Shown piece by piece: positions 50,982 to 60,329 of a stretch of 64,000 nucleotides of DNA; within the stretch, counting starts at the first letter, position 1; each line of letters opens with the position of its first letter. The notes under the pieces are model-generated. The model saw nothing but the letters and a program-made list of their open reading frames with translations. It was not told where the DNA came from and made no database searches. The translations under genes were made by a program, and so were the position numbers. The stretch is from JAKVBK01 sp022447275 (GTDB lineage Bacteria > Pseudomonadota > Alphaproteobacteria > Rhodobacterales > Rhodobacteraceae), in NCBI GenBank assembly GCA_047125605.1, contig CP138932.1, positions 3,286,001 through 3,350,000 of the forward strand, read 5' to 3'.

Positions 50982-51457
50982 ACCCTGTCGAAAGTGGCAG
51001 ACAGGATGTCCGTCAGTGCGACGGCATCGGCCTCGGTGAAGGCTGCTGGCTGGTCACTGTCGATATCGAGCACTGCGATCAACGCGCCTGCGCCATTCCA
51101 GACTGGCAGCACGATTTCCGAACGTGTTGAGCTGGCACAGGCGATATGGCCGGGAAAGCTGTCCACGTCATCGACCAGTTGCACCTCACCCGTGCGGGCG
51201 CAGGCGCCGCAGACACCTCGCTGAAACGGGATCACAAGACAGCCATGACCGCCCTGATAGGGGCCGATTTTCAAAAGGTCCGGGGCGACCACGCGGTAAA
51301 ACCCGGTCCAATCAAAGCGGCTGTCCGCATGGTGCAATTCGCAGGCCAAGGTGGCCATCAGGGCAACCGGGTCGTCTTCGCCCTCAACGAGTGCGGCAAT
51401 GGTTTTGGCCAGTGATGGCCAATCGGCCGTCGGGTGGGGGGTGGTATGTGTGTTCAT
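50978..51457 (-). CDS. Free methionine-R-sulfoxide reductase (GAF domain)
   Basis: 159 residues, the full length of fRMsr (YebR type). It reduces free Met-R-sulfoxide using Cys chemistry. GAF core and active site: RFDWTGFYRV, GYGG-like IGPYQGGHGCLVIPF, RGVCGACARTG, and PGHIACASSTRSEIVLPVW with the catalytic Cys. Overlaps the LysE gene by four bases and abuts the thiolase stop-to-start, giving a four-gene minus-strand run. Confidence 0.9.
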   Translation of the reverse strand: MNTHTTPHPTADWPSLAKTIAALVEGEDDPVALMATLACELHHADSRFDWTGFYRVVAPDLLKIGPYQGGHGCLVIPFQRGVCGACARTGEVQLVDDVDSFPGHIACASSTRSEIVLPVWNGAGALIAVLDIDSDQPAAFTEADAVALTDILSATFDRV

Positions 51458-52617
51458 TATGCGCGCTCAATTGCAATTGCAGTGCCTTCACCGCCACCGA
51501 TGCAGATGGCCGCAACGCCGCGTTTCAGGCCGCGGGTTTCCAGCGCGTGCAAAAGCGTGACGATGATGCGAGCGCCCGAGGCGCCAATCGGATGGCCAAG
51601 CGCACAGGCGCCGCCGTGTACATTCATCTTTTCGCGGGCAATGCCCATCTCATGCATGAAGGCCATCGGGACAACAGCGAAGGCCTCGTTGACCTCCCAG
51701 AGATCAACATCAGAGATATCCCAGCCGACCCTGTCGAGCAGCTTGCGGGCGGCGGGCACGGGGGCCGTGGGAAACAGGGCCGGGGCCTGCGCATGGCTGG
51801 CATGGCCCAGAACACGCGCTCTTGCCTGCAAACCGCTCTCGGCGCGCGCCATGACCAGCGCGGCCGCCCCATCCGAAATGGACGAGCTGTTGGCGGCGGT
51901 TACCGTGCCCCCCTCGCGGAAGGCGGGTTTGAGATGGGGAATCTTTTCGGGGCGCGCGCGGCCGGGTTGTTCATCCTCGGTCACAGAATGTGTACCGGCC
52001 CGCGTTTGCCAGCTGACCTCCGCAATCTCTGCATCAAAGGCCCCAGACGCCTGCGCCGCCTTAGCGTTCTCGAGCGAGCCGATCGCATAGGAATCCTGTG
52101 CCTCGCGGGTAAACTGAAAGGCCTCTGCGCAGTCTTCGGCGAAGGTACCCATCAGCCGGCCCTTGTCATAGGCATCTTCCAGCCCGTCGAGGAACATGGA
52201 ATCCTGCGTGCTTTGATGTCCGATCCGGGCACCGGCGCGCATCTTGGGCAGCAGGTAAGGGGATTGCGTCATGCTTTCCATCCCGCCTGCGACGATGGTG
52301 TCTGCCTGCCCCGTTGCGAGGGCATCGAAGGCCATCATCGCGGCCTTCATGCCGCTGCCGCACATCTTGTTAAGCGTCGTGGCAGGTACGTCCTCTGCGA
52401 GGCCCGCAGCAAAGCCCGCTTGCCGTGCGGGCGCCTGGCCCTGCCCGGCGGGCAGGACGCAGCCCATCAGCACCTCCTGCGCCGTGCTTATACCGGCCTG
52501 TGCAAGGCTGGCCGCGATGGCGACGCCGCCCATCTGTGCGGCTGTCTGCTCGGACAATGCGCCCTGGAATCCTCCCATGGCCGTCCGGGCCGCACCTGCA
52601 ATGATGATCTCTGTCAC
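51457..52617 (-). CDS. Acetyl-CoA C-acetyltransferase (thiolase)
   Basis: 386 residues. The nucleophile Cys is in TTLNKMCGSGMKAAMMAF, the His in VNEAFAVVPMAF, and the second Cys in HGGACALGHPIGASGARI. It condenses or cleaves acetoacetyl-CoA, for polyhydroxybutyrate synthesis or fatty/keto acid breakdown. No phaB or beta-oxidation gene adjoins it; it leads the operon running into fRMsr, LysE and RluA-type genes. Confidence 0.92.
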   Translation of the reverse strand: MTEIIIAGAARTAMGGFQGALSEQTAAQMGGVAIAASLAQAGISTAQEVLMGCVLPAGQGQAPARQAGFAAGLAEDVPATTLNKMCGSGMKAAMMAFDALATGQADTIVAGGMESMTQSPYLLPKMRAGARIGHQSTQDSMFLDGLEDAYDKGRLMGTFAEDCAEAFQFTREAQDSYAIGSLENAKAAQASGAFDAEIAEVSWQTRAGTHSVTEDEQPGRARPEKIPHLKPAFREGGTVTAANSSSISDGAAALVMARAESGLQARARVLGHASHAQAPALFPTAPVPAARKLLDRVGWDISDVDLWEVNEAFAVVPMAFMHEMGIAREKMNVHGGACALGHPIGASGARIIVTLLHALETRGLKRGVAAICIGGGEGTAIAIERA

Positions 52618-52712
52618 ACGCGCCTCACTTGTCTGATCCTGAGCAGTATCTACCGAATGGTAAGAATCTCTGTCTAGCGTAATTGCAACATTCCCAGTCG
52701 GAGGAAAGTTTG

Positions 52713-53054
52713 ATGGAAATTATCGTCAAGGCGTTCGAAAGCGCCACAGTGCTAGACGTGCAGGCCCCAAGGATCGATGCCGCCGTGGCCATTCAGTTCA
52801 AGGACAAGGTGCGCGCGGCTGTTTCCGAAGGGACGGGCCGGGTCATCCTGGATTTGAGCCAGGTGGAATTCCTCGACAGCAGTGGCCTTGGCGCAGTCGT
52901 CGCGGCCATGAAGCAGCTGGGTAAGGAGCGTCCTTTGGAATTGGCCGCGCTTTCGCCAAAAGTTGACAAGGTCATGAAGCTGACCTGCATGGACCGTGTT
53001 TTCACAATCCACGAAACTGTTGCCGCGGCTTTGGCCCCTGAAAACGTGGCCTGA
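52713..53054 (+). CDS. STAS-domain anti-sigma factor antagonist
   Basis: 113 residues from ATG 52713 preceded by GGAGG. Single STAS domain with the phosphorylatable Ser in FLDSSGLGAVVAAM, as in SpoIIAA/RsbV. It would bind the anti-sigma kinase encoded immediately downstream when unphosphorylated. Divergent from the thiolase gene. Confidence 0.9.
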   Translation: MEIIVKAFESATVLDVQAPRIDAAVAIQFKDKVRAAVSEGTGRVILDLSQVEFLDSSGLGAVVAAMKQLGKERPLELAALSPKVDKVMKLTCMDRVFTIHETVAAALAPENVA

Positions 53055-53065
53055 CCGCAGATGCC

Positions 53066-53557
53066 GTGACCGTGTCCCAGTCAACGCACAATTCCCCGGG
53101 CCTTGGTCCGCTGCCGGCTGTTGCGCGTGATCGCGCGGCTGACTTGCATTTTGCATTTGTCGGCAATCTGCAGCAGGTGCGTGTGGCGATCGATGCAGAA
53201 ATGGCAGGGCGGAACCTTTGCCCGGACGCGCGTGACAACATCCAACTGGTGCTGGCGGAGGTGCTCAACAATGTGGTCGAGCACGCGTTCCGCGACCGCG
53301 CGGATGGCGCCCTGTCGGTCACCATCGAGATCGGGCGGGATGTGCTGCATTGCGTTGTGTTGGACGATGGTGCGCCGATGCCGGGGCTTGAAATGCCCAA
53401 CGGAGAGCGGCCTGAGGTTGTGGGCATTGCCGTCGAAGATCTGCCTGAAGGTGGGTTTGGTTGGTTCCTGATCCATCGCTTGTCTGAGTCTCTGCACTAC
53501 GAGCGATCGGAGGCAGGCAACCGTTTCACATTCAGACTGCCGGTCGCAAGAAACTGA
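53066..53557 (+). CDS. RsbW-like anti-sigma factor / serine kinase (HATPase)
   Basis: 163 residues from GTG 53066, eleven bases after the STAS gene. The GHKL ATP site is visible: N box VLAEVLNNVVEHAF, then VLDDGAPMP, and GFGWFLIHRLSE. The pair forms a partner-switching module. No sigma factor or PP2C phosphatase gene is next to it, so the output is unknown. Confidence 0.88.
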   Translation: MTVSQSTHNSPGLGPLPAVARDRAADLHFAFVGNLQQVRVAIDAEMAGRNLCPDARDNIQLVLAEVLNNVVEHAFRDRADGALSVTIEIGRDVLHCVVLDDGAPMPGLEMPNGERPEVVGIAVEDLPEGGFGWFLIHRLSESLHYERSEAGNRFTFRLPVARN

Positions 53558-53948
53558 AGATTCCGCCTGTACGCTCCTGCGGTCCGTTCCCCCTTTGCAG
53601 ACATTCTGTGCGCGATTGCCGGTGCGCGGCTCCGGTGTGCCGCGACCGCGTTGTGGCGGTTGCCCTCATTTTTCGGGTCGTCCGATCGAGATAAAACGGC
53701 GGCTTATGCCGCAAAGTCGCCCTGATATCTTCCTCTATCTGACCGTTTCAGAGGTGAACCTAGATCGGTAGCTCTTGCAGCTCCCTTCGATGCCAAACCC
53801 TTCCGCCCCCCACCCGGGTTTGGCATCGAGGGTTATTTTGGCCACCCGGCATTTGCAGGAATTGTTTTTCCAAGGAATTTGTCTGCTGAAACCCTTGCGC
53901 GTTCTGGTATACCAGCTAACAGTGGCATCAGTCGGGAGGGAGACGTGA
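53558..53948. other. 391-bp intergenic region
   Basis: No supported gene. Contains a long perfect stem-loop (53787-53829) and the leader of the gamma-glutamyltransferase gene. Confidence 0.55.
53787..53829. terminator. Perfect fourteen-pair stem-loop, probable terminator
   Basis: tcgatgccaaaccc (53787-53800) pairs with gggtttggcatcga (53816-53829), with a 15-base pyrimidine-rich loop. The following gggttatttt is only weakly T-rich. It lies 230 bases after the anti-sigma gene, so termination is likely but a regulatory hairpin is possible. Confidence 0.55.
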
Positions 53949-55532
53949 ATGCGAGATTTTCAGATGCCGGGCCGCTCGGCCGTCTGGGCCGACAATGGGA
54001 TGTGTGCAACATCACACCCGCTTGCGGCGAATGTGGCTTTGGACATCCTGAAAACAGGCGGAAACGCCGTTGATGCCGCCATTGCGGGCGCCGTGCTTCT
54101 GGGGCTGTGTGAGCCACAGATGACAGGCATTGGCGGAGATGTCTTTGCGCTGGTCAAGCCTGCCGGTTCTGAGACGCCGGTTGCTTTGAACGGATCCGGG
54201 CGTGCTCCTGCTGCGTTCGATGCGGCGGCACTGCGGGCGGAGGGGCATGAGACAATCCCATTGGGCTCTGCCCATGCGGTGACAGTTCCCTGCGCCGTAG
54301 ACGGCTTTCACAAATTGTCCGAACGGTATGGCAAGCTGGGCCTGTCTGACAGCCTCGCTCCCGCCATCCGCTACATGCGCGAGGGTGTGCCTGTTGCCCC
54401 CCGCGTGGCCTTTGACTGGGCCGATGCTGTAGACACCTTGCAGGGCCCCGGCCGCGAGGCATTCCTTGTAAATGGTGCGGCGCCGCGGGCTGGCGACAAG
54501 TTTGCGCTGCCAAAGCAGGCGCAAGCCCTGGAGGCGATTGCACGCGATGGGCGTGACGGCTTCTACAAAGGGGCAATTGCCGAGGACATGCTTGCCACCC
54601 TGCGCGCGGCAGGTGGTGTTCATACGGAAGCAGATTTCGCAGATGCGTCGGCCACTTGGACAACCCCGATCAACGGCAGTTATCGCGGGCTTGATATCGT
54701 TGAGCATCCGCCAAATGGGCAGGGCGCTGCTGCGCTATTGCTGGCCAACATTTTGTCCCGGTTCGATCTTGCGGCACTGGATCCCATGGGGGCGCAACGC
54801 ATCCATCTGGAAGCCGAGGCCACGAAGCTGGCCTATGACGCCCGTGACCGCTTCATCGCCGATCCCGACTACATGGCAGACCCGTCCTATCTTGGTCGGC
54901 CTGAGTTGGCAGAGGCCCTTGCCGCCCTGATCGATCCGGGCAAGGCGATGCCAACCCCGCCGCCGGGGACGGAAGCGGTTCACAAGGATACGATCTATAT
55001 CACCGTGGTGGATAAGGATCGCATGGCCGTGTCCCTGATCTATTCGATCTTCCACAGCTTTGGCTCTGGTTTGGCCTCTGATACGTTTAATATCCTTCTG
55101 CACAATCGCGGCGCAGGCTTCACGCTGCAGGAAGGACATCCCAACGAGGCCGCTCCGGGCAAGCGGCCGATGCACACAATTTTGCCCGGCATGTTGGCCC
55201 AGAACGGGCGCATCCTCGCCCCCTTTGGTGTGATGGGCGGACAGTACCAGTCTACGGGGCACGCCCGCTTCTTCTCCAATTTGGCGGATTTCGGCATGGA
55301 TCTGCAAAGGGCGCTCGACATGCCCCGGTCGTTCTCGACGCCGGAGGGTGTGCTGCAGGTTGAACGCGGTTACAGCGACGATGTGCGCGCCACGCTGTCA
55401 GACATGGGTCACAACGTGGTCATACCAGAGGGCCCGATTGGGGGCGCGCAGTCGATCCGGATTGATCCCGAGACCGGCGTTCTGGAAGGGGCGAGTGATC
55501 CGCGCAAAGACGGGTGTGCGCTGGGCTACTGA
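53949..55532 (+). CDS. Gamma-glutamyltransferase family protein
   Basis: 527 residues. Family parts: GMCATSHPLAANVALDIL, GGNAVDAAIAGAVLLGLCEPQMTGIGGDVFAL, and the self-cleavage region HKDTIYITVVDKDRMAVSLI, where the Thr after KD would become the N-terminal nucleophile. GGT proper has a TTH motif here, so a cephalosporin-acylase-like or oxamate-type amidohydrolase is possible. No signal peptide is evident. Followed by a good terminator. Confidence 0.85.
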   Translation: MRDFQMPGRSAVWADNGMCATSHPLAANVALDILKTGGNAVDAAIAGAVLLGLCEPQMTGIGGDVFALVKPAGSETPVALNGSGRAPAAFDAAALRAEGHETIPLGSAHAVTVPCAVDGFHKLSERYGKLGLSDSLAPAIRYMREGVPVAPRVAFDWADAVDTLQGPGREAFLVNGAAPRAGDKFALPKQAQALEAIARDGRDGFYKGAIAEDMLATLRAAGGVHTEADFADASATWTTPINGSYRGLDIVEHPPNGQGAAALLLANILSRFDLAALDPMGAQRIHLEAEATKLAYDARDRFIADPDYMADPSYLGRPELAEALAALIDPGKAMPTPPPGTEAVHKDTIYITVVDKDRMAVSLIYSIFHSFGSGLASDTFNILLHNRGAGFTLQEGHPNEAAPGKRPMHTILPGMLAQNGRILAPFGVMGGQYQSTGHARFFSNLADFGMDLQRALDMPRSFSTPEGVLQVERGYSDDVRATLSDMGHNVVIPEGPIGGAQSIRIDPETGVLEGASDPRKDGCALGY

Positions 55533-55563
55533 GGCGCATTCCCCGCATCATTCAAAAGCAAAA

Positions 55564-55589
55564 GGCGCCGCAGGACCGGCGCCATTTTT
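55564..55589 (+). terminator. Rho-independent terminator after the GGT-family gene
   Basis: ggcgccg (55564-55570) pairs with cggcgcc (55577-55583) around caggac, followed by attttt. Confidence 0.85.
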
Positions 55590-55613
55590 GCGTCAGAACC
55601 ATCGTTCTAGAGG

Positions 55614-55940
55614 TCAATTCAGCTGGAAATGCAGCTCATAGGACCCGTTGCTGAAATTGCCAAACATGTCTGCCAGATCAGGGTGATCGACAGGCTCCCC
55701 CGATTTGTCGATGACAAGGTTCTGCTCTGAAACGTAGGCCACGTAGTAGCTCTGATCGTTTTCTGCCAGCAGGTGGTAGAAGGGCTGTTCCTTGGCAGGA
55801 CGGTTTTCTTCGGGGATCGACTGGTACCATTCCTCGGTGTTTGAGAACATGGCGTCCACGTCAAATACCACCCCCCGGAAGGGGTGCTTGCGGTGCCGGA
55901 CAACCTGTCCGAGGTGATACTTGGCTTGCTTTAACATCAT
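55614..55940 (-). CDS. hspQ: Heat shock protein HspQ
   Basis: 108 residues (or 107 from the second Met). HspQ binds hemimethylated DNA and in enterics is also a specificity factor for Lon. YHLGQVVRHRKHPFRGVVFDVD and the closing YELHFQLN region match the YccV-like fold. Divergent from the AEC transporter gene; no heat-shock operator was recognised. Confidence 0.9.
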   Translation of the reverse strand: MMLKQAKYHLGQVVRHRKHPFRGVVFDVDAMFSNTEEWYQSIPEENRPAKEQPFYHLLAENDQSYYVAYVSEQNLVIDKSGEPVDHPDLADMFGNFSNGSYELHFQLN

Positions 55941-56026
55941 AACGGTGTAACCCCCTACCCCTCAGATGTAGGGCAAATTTGAACTGTTTGTCCATGCGAG
56001 CAGCGGTAAATCAAGGGAAACAGTCC

Positions 56027-56938
56027 GTGAACGTGATCGTGACAGTGCTCGAAGTCGTCGTGCCTATCTTCGCGGTTGCGGCTATCGGCTTTGGCTGGGT
56101 CAAGCTCGGCTATGACTATCCGCAGGCCTTCATTACACGCCTTAGCATGTTGCTGGCAATGCCCTGTTTGGTGTTCGTCACCCTTGCCCGGACGGAGCTT
56201 TCACCAGAGACGCTGGGCACGGTTTTGCTGGCTGCTATCGTGGCACATGTGGCCATCGGCCTTGCCATGGTTGTTCTGTGCCGGTTCGCGGGTTTGCAGC
56301 GAGAAACCTATCTGGCGCCGCTGATCTTCGGCAATACGGGCAATCTGGGTTTGCCGCTGGCTTTGTTCGCGTTCGGTCAGCCCGGGCTGGAGGTGGCGAT
56401 TGTCATATTTGCGGTCTCTGCGGTGGGCAGTTTCACCTATGGCGTGTGGGTCGTCTCGGGGGGCGGGCGGGGCGCCCGCGTGCTGCTGGAGCCGATCGTA
56501 CTGTCCTGCTTTCTGGGGGCGGCCTTTCTGCTGACTGGCTGGGATCTGCCACCCGTTGCCGTGCGCACCCTCGATCTGATTGGCCAACCGGCGATCCCGC
56601 TTATGCTGCTGACCCTTGGGGCGGCGGTCAGCCGGTTGGCAGTGCGAGATCTTGCGCGCCCCCTTGTTCTGAGCTTGCTCAAGCTGGTGATCTGTGTGGC
56701 TGCAGCGATCGCTGTGGCGCGTGGTTTCGGCCTTGGCCAACTGGCGCAGGCAGTGTTGGTGTTGCAGATGATCGCGCCCGTGGCTGTCACCGGCTATCTG
56801 ATCGCATTGCGCGCCCGCGAGGCGGGCAACCCCGAGGGGGACGGCCCGGATCCGGATGCGGTTGCCGGGCTCGTCGTCATCTCTACGTTGCTGTCCGTGA
56901 TCAGCCTGCCCTTGGTCTTGGGCTTTCTGGTGGGCTGA
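56027..56938 (+). CDS. AEC-family (auxin efflux carrier) transporter
   Basis: 303 residues from GTG 56027, which has AAGGGA upstream; ATG 55994 is an alternative. Ten membrane helices in two five-helix halves; GNTGNLGLPLALFAFG is the broken-helix motif of the family. Members export or import organic acids such as malate or malonate. Substrate unknown. Confidence 0.85.
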   Translation: MNVIVTVLEVVVPIFAVAAIGFGWVKLGYDYPQAFITRLSMLLAMPCLVFVTLARTELSPETLGTVLLAAIVAHVAIGLAMVVLCRFAGLQRETYLAPLIFGNTGNLGLPLALFAFGQPGLEVAIVIFAVSAVGSFTYGVWVVSGGGRGARVLLEPIVLSCFLGAAFLLTGWDLPPVAVRTLDLIGQPAIPLMLLTLGAAVSRLAVRDLARPLVLSLLKLVICVAAAIAVARGFGLGQLAQAVLVLQMIAPVAVTGYLIALRAREAGNPEGDGPDPDAVAGLVVISTLLSVISLPLVLGFLVG

Positions 56939-57040
56939 GCCGGGTGCGTGCCCGGTGCAGAAGTGATCAGCCGGTTGTTTCCTTGCGCCGCGTTTCGCGC
57001 TATTGTTGGCACAACAAAAAACGAACACATAGGCAGAGGC

Positions 57041-57619
57041 ATGAGCAGACTCCTTTGCGCACTGGGTCTTGTGGCCCTTCTCGCAGCTTGCGGAGGTGGC
57101 AGCGGTTCGCCCCCCCGCAACCTTGAGGACGCGTGCGCCATCGCGCGGGATAAACCCCGCTATCTCAAGGCGTTTCAGAGCACTGAACGGAAATGGGGTG
57201 TGCCCGTGGCCGTGCAGATGGCGACGATCTACCAAGAGAGCAAGTTTCGCGGGGATGCGCGCACACCGCACCGGTATTCGCTGGGCGTGATCCCGATGGG
57301 GCGCCAAAGTTCAGCTTATGGCTATTCCCAGGCGCTGGACGCCACATGGGATGAATACCGCCGTGCCGAAGGGCGCTCTAGTGCCAAGCGTGACCGGATC
57401 GAAGACGCGACCGACTTTATGGGCTGGTACATGACCCTGACCCTCGAACGGAACGGCATCTCCCTGACGGATACACGCAACCAGTACCTCGCCTATCACG
57501 ATGGCCATACGGGCTATGCGCGTGGCAGCTATCGTGGAAAGCCATGGCTGATGCGGATCGCAGGTGAAGTGGCCAGCCGCGCGGTGGTGTATGACCTGCA
57601 GCTTGCCAGCTGCACCTGA
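57041..57619 (+). CDS. Lipoprotein with transglycosylase SLT-like domain
   Basis: 192 residues from ATG 57041. A lipoprotein signal with lipobox LLAACGGG anchors it to a membrane. The body has the lysozyme-like pattern of SLT enzymes: VAVQMATIYQESKFRGDAR with the catalytic Glu, SAYGYSQALDATWDEY, and YLAYHDGHTGYARGSY. It probably cleaves peptidoglycan glycan strands or acts as a degenerate relative. Confidence 0.82.
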   Translation: MSRLLCALGLVALLAACGGGSGSPPRNLEDACAIARDKPRYLKAFQSTERKWGVPVAVQMATIYQESKFRGDARTPHRYSLGVIPMGRQSSAYGYSQALDATWDEYRRAEGRSSAKRDRIEDATDFMGWYMTLTLERNGISLTDTRNQYLAYHDGHTGYARGSYRGKPWLMRIAGEVASRAVVYDLQLASCT

Positions 57620-57626
57620 CCCATTC

Positions 57627-57657
57627 GGGCGGCGGCATGTTGGTTTGTTTGCCGCCC
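57627..57657. terminator. Weak hairpin between convergent genes
   Basis: gggcggc (57627-57633) can pair with gccgccc (57651-57657). The long loop is T-rich (ttggtttgttt). It may serve both convergent genes. Confidence 0.4.
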
Positions 57658-57673
57658 ACATACACTCTCCGCG

Positions 57674-59002
57674 CTATGACAGGGCGTGCTCTGCCGCCTG
57701 AGACAGGCGTAGCAACTGGCCTTCGCGCCCGGGCTGAACCATCAGCGAAATGCCCGTGGCGGGCAGTCCTGTTGGCAATGTGACCACCGCAAGGCCCATC
57801 AGATTGCCAATGCGGGTGTTGCGCAGGGTGAGCAGATTGGCCCGCACAAAGTACTCCACATCGGTTTCCAGCCGGGCCACGTTGGGCGGCATGATTGGAC
57901 AGGTGGGCACCAGCACCGCGTCATAGATTGCGGTGTCTTGGCGGTACTGCCCCCGGAACCTGTCAAGCGTCTGCCAGGCGGCGACGAAATCAGCGGCACC
58001 CACATCGCGTCCGCCCCGGAAACGTTCGCGCACATTGGCAAACATGGCCTCGGGGTTGTCCTCAATCATGTCTTTCCAGGTGCCGTATGCTTCGGCAGGA
58101 TAGAGGGTCGGCGACAGGCCGTTTGCCTCTGTGATGTAGGGCAGTTCGATGCGGTCAACCTGCGCGCCTGCGGCCTGCAGCCGTTCCACAGCGCTGTCAA
58201 ACCCGGCTTTGGGCGCGCCTTCGATATCGTTGAAGGCAAGGGTCTTGAGAACGGCCAGTCGTTTGCCTTTCAGGCTGGCGCCACGCAGATCCGCGGGGGC
58301 CGTCTCTGCCATGATCGCATTCAGCAGGTTGGCATCCTCGACTGAGCGGCAAAGGGGGCCGACCGTGTCAAACCGGGCGCAGAGGGGCACCACACCGTCG
58401 AGTGGCAAAGCGCCATGGGCGGTTTTGAAGCCGACCAGATCATTCCAGACCGCCGGAATACGGACCGAGCCGCCGGTATCTGATCCGATCCCGGCAGCGG
58501 CCAGACCATGAGCGGTGGACGCCGCCGCCCCTGAGGATGAGCCGCCAGGCGCATTTTCCGGATCGTGGATGTTGGGGGGCGTGGCGGTCATCGGGTTTAC
58601 GCCAAGGCCGCTGAACGCCAGCTCTGTCAGATGGGTCTTGCCAAGGCAGACCATGCCCGCAGCGGTTGCGCGCGCCAGAACAAGCGCGTCGGATTGGGGC
58701 ACGCGGTCTTCCAGAAGGCGGGTGCCTGCCTCGGTTGCGGTGCCGGCGCTGTCAAAGAGGTCTTTCCAACTGATCGGCACCCCATCGAGCGGGGAACGGC
58801 GCATACCAAGCCGTGCGCGTTCTGCGGCTGCGGCGGCTTCGGCGCGCGCACGCATCGGTGTGAGGCGGGCGTAAATCCTGTCGGAAACATCACTATCTGC
58901 AATCGCCTGCAGAAATGTGTCGGTCAGGGCGACAGGATCAATCTCACCTGCGCCGATACCCCTCCCCAAATCTGCTGCGGTCATTGAAAGCCACTCTTGC
59001 AT
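57674..59002 (-). CDS. Amidase signature family protein
   Basis: 442 residues from ATG 59002, which has AGGGGG upstream; the longer frame to 59074 is less likely. The Ser-cisSer-Lys triad is visible: Lys in ISWKDLFD, cis-Ser in GGSSSGAAAS, nucleophile Ser in GSDTGGSVRIPA. It hydrolyses an unknown amide. It is not the GatA subunit by context, since gatB and gatC are absent. Confidence 0.88.
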   Translation of the reverse strand: MQEWLSMTAADLGRGIGAGEIDPVALTDTFLQAIADSDVSDRIYARLTPMRARAEAAAAAERARLGMRRSPLDGVPISWKDLFDSAGTATEAGTRLLEDRVPQSDALVLARATAAGMVCLGKTHLTELAFSGLGVNPMTATPPNIHDPENAPGGSSSGAAASTAHGLAAAGIGSDTGGSVRIPAVWNDLVGFKTAHGALPLDGVVPLCARFDTVGPLCRSVEDANLLNAIMAETAPADLRGASLKGKRLAVLKTLAFNDIEGAPKAGFDSAVERLQAAGAQVDRIELPYITEANGLSPTLYPAEAYGTWKDMIEDNPEAMFANVRERFRGGRDVGAADFVAAWQTLDRFRGQYRQDTAIYDAVLVPTCPIMPPNVARLETDVEYFVRANLLTLRNTRIGNLMGLAVVTLPTGLPATGISLMVQPGREGQLLRLSQAAEHALS

Positions 59003-59084
59003 GCAATCCCCCTGCGCTGACTGCGGCATGCTATCCACCCCCGCAGAGATGGACAATCCCACCACACAGGCCATAGTTCAGGCC

Positions 59085-60308
59085 ATGGATATGCAAGATC
59101 TCGTCATCGTCGGAGGCGGGCTGAACGGCCCGGCCCTTGCTCTTGCCGCCGCACAGGCGGGGCTACGTGTGACCATCGTTGACCGGCTGCCTGCTGCCGC
59201 GCGCGCTGATGCGGGCTTTGACGGCCGGTCCTATGCGCTGGCGCTCAGTTCCAAGCGGCTGCTCGGGGCGATTGGCATCTGGAAGGATGTGGCCGCGCAA
59301 GCGCAGCCCATTTCCAAGGTGATTGCTTCGGATGGCCGGCCGGGGGAGGGCGCAAGCCCGCTGCTGCTCGATCTGGATGCGGCCGAGGTGGAGGAAGGCC
59401 CGTTCGGCTACATGCTGGAGGACCGCTTTTTGCGCCCAGCCTTGCTCACTGCGCTGGCCGCCGATGATCGGATTACCCAATTGGCGGAAGCAGATGTGAT
59501 TGGCCAATCTGTCGAGAGCGGCCATGCGCGCGTCCACTTGGCCAATGGGGACAGCATCACCGCGTCGCTGATTGTGGGCGCTGATGGGCGACGCTCTGGC
59601 ACGGCAGAGCGGGCCGGGATCGGGCGTATGGGCTGGGAATATGGCCAGACGGCCCTTGTTTGCGCGGTGAACCATGCGCGCCCCCACGAGGGCATTGCGC
59701 ACCAGTTCTTCATGCCCGCAGGCCCGTTGGCAATCCTGCCGCTGCCTGGAAATCGCGCGTCCATCGTCTGGTCGGAGCGGACGGCGAAGGCCGAGGAACT
59801 GGCCAAGGGGGATGACGCGGCTTTCCTATCGGCGTTGCGCCCGGCCTTTGGGGATTTTCTGGGTGAGATCAGCCTAGCGGGCGCGCGCTGGAGTTACCCG
59901 CTGAACCTGACCATGGCCAAAAGCACTGTTGCGGGCCGTGTGGCGTTGATCGGGGATGCGGCGCAGGGCGTGCATCCCATTGCCGGGCAGGGCCTCAATC
60001 AGGGCCTGCGCGATGTGGGCACGCTGGCCCAAGTGCTGGCCGATGCGCGTCGGCGCGGAGAAGACATTGGCAGCCCGCTCGTGCTGGAGCGTTATCGTGC
60101 TTGGCGCAGCTTTGACAGAGCGGCCCTTGCCCTCGCCACAGATACATTCAACCGGCTGTTTTCGAATGATAACCCACTGCTACGCTTGGGGCGTGATCTT
60201 GGCATGGCTGCGGTAACCGCAGCGCCGGGTTTGCGGCGCCGTTTCATGCGCGAAGCCGCCGGTCTGACAGGGGATGTGCCGCGCTTGCTGCAGGGCCAAC
60301 CGGCCTGA
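59085..60308 (+). CDS. UbiH/UbiF/COQ6-type FAD-dependent hydroxylase
   Basis: 407 residues from ATG 59085 (59091 also possible); the frame upstream overlaps the divergent amidase. FAD motifs: VIVGGGLNGPALALAAAQAG, VGADGRRSGTAERAGI, and LIGDAAQGVHPIAGQGLNQGLRD. The protein belongs to the hydroxylases of ubiquinone ring synthesis; which ring carbon it oxidises cannot be read. 82 bases separate it from the amidase start. Confidence 0.9.
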   Translation: MDMQDLVIVGGGLNGPALALAAAQAGLRVTIVDRLPAAARADAGFDGRSYALALSSKRLLGAIGIWKDVAAQAQPISKVIASDGRPGEGASPLLLDLDAAEVEEGPFGYMLEDRFLRPALLTALAADDRITQLAEADVIGQSVESGHARVHLANGDSITASLIVGADGRRSGTAERAGIGRMGWEYGQTALVCAVNHARPHEGIAHQFFMPAGPLAILPLPGNRASIVWSERTAKAEELAKGDDAAFLSALRPAFGDFLGEISLAGARWSYPLNLTMAKSTVAGRVALIGDAAQGVHPIAGQGLNQGLRDVGTLAQVLADARRRGEDIGSPLVLERYRAWRSFDRAALALATDTFNRLFSNDNPLLRLGRDLGMAAVTAAPGLRRRFMREAAGLTGDVPRLLQGQPA

Positions 60309-60329
60309 GCGGGCGTCAAACCGCCAAGA

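Noticed and set aside
51124..52677. 517-codon plus-strand open frame
   Set aside because: It is antisense to the fRMsr and thiolase genes and has low-complexity composition.
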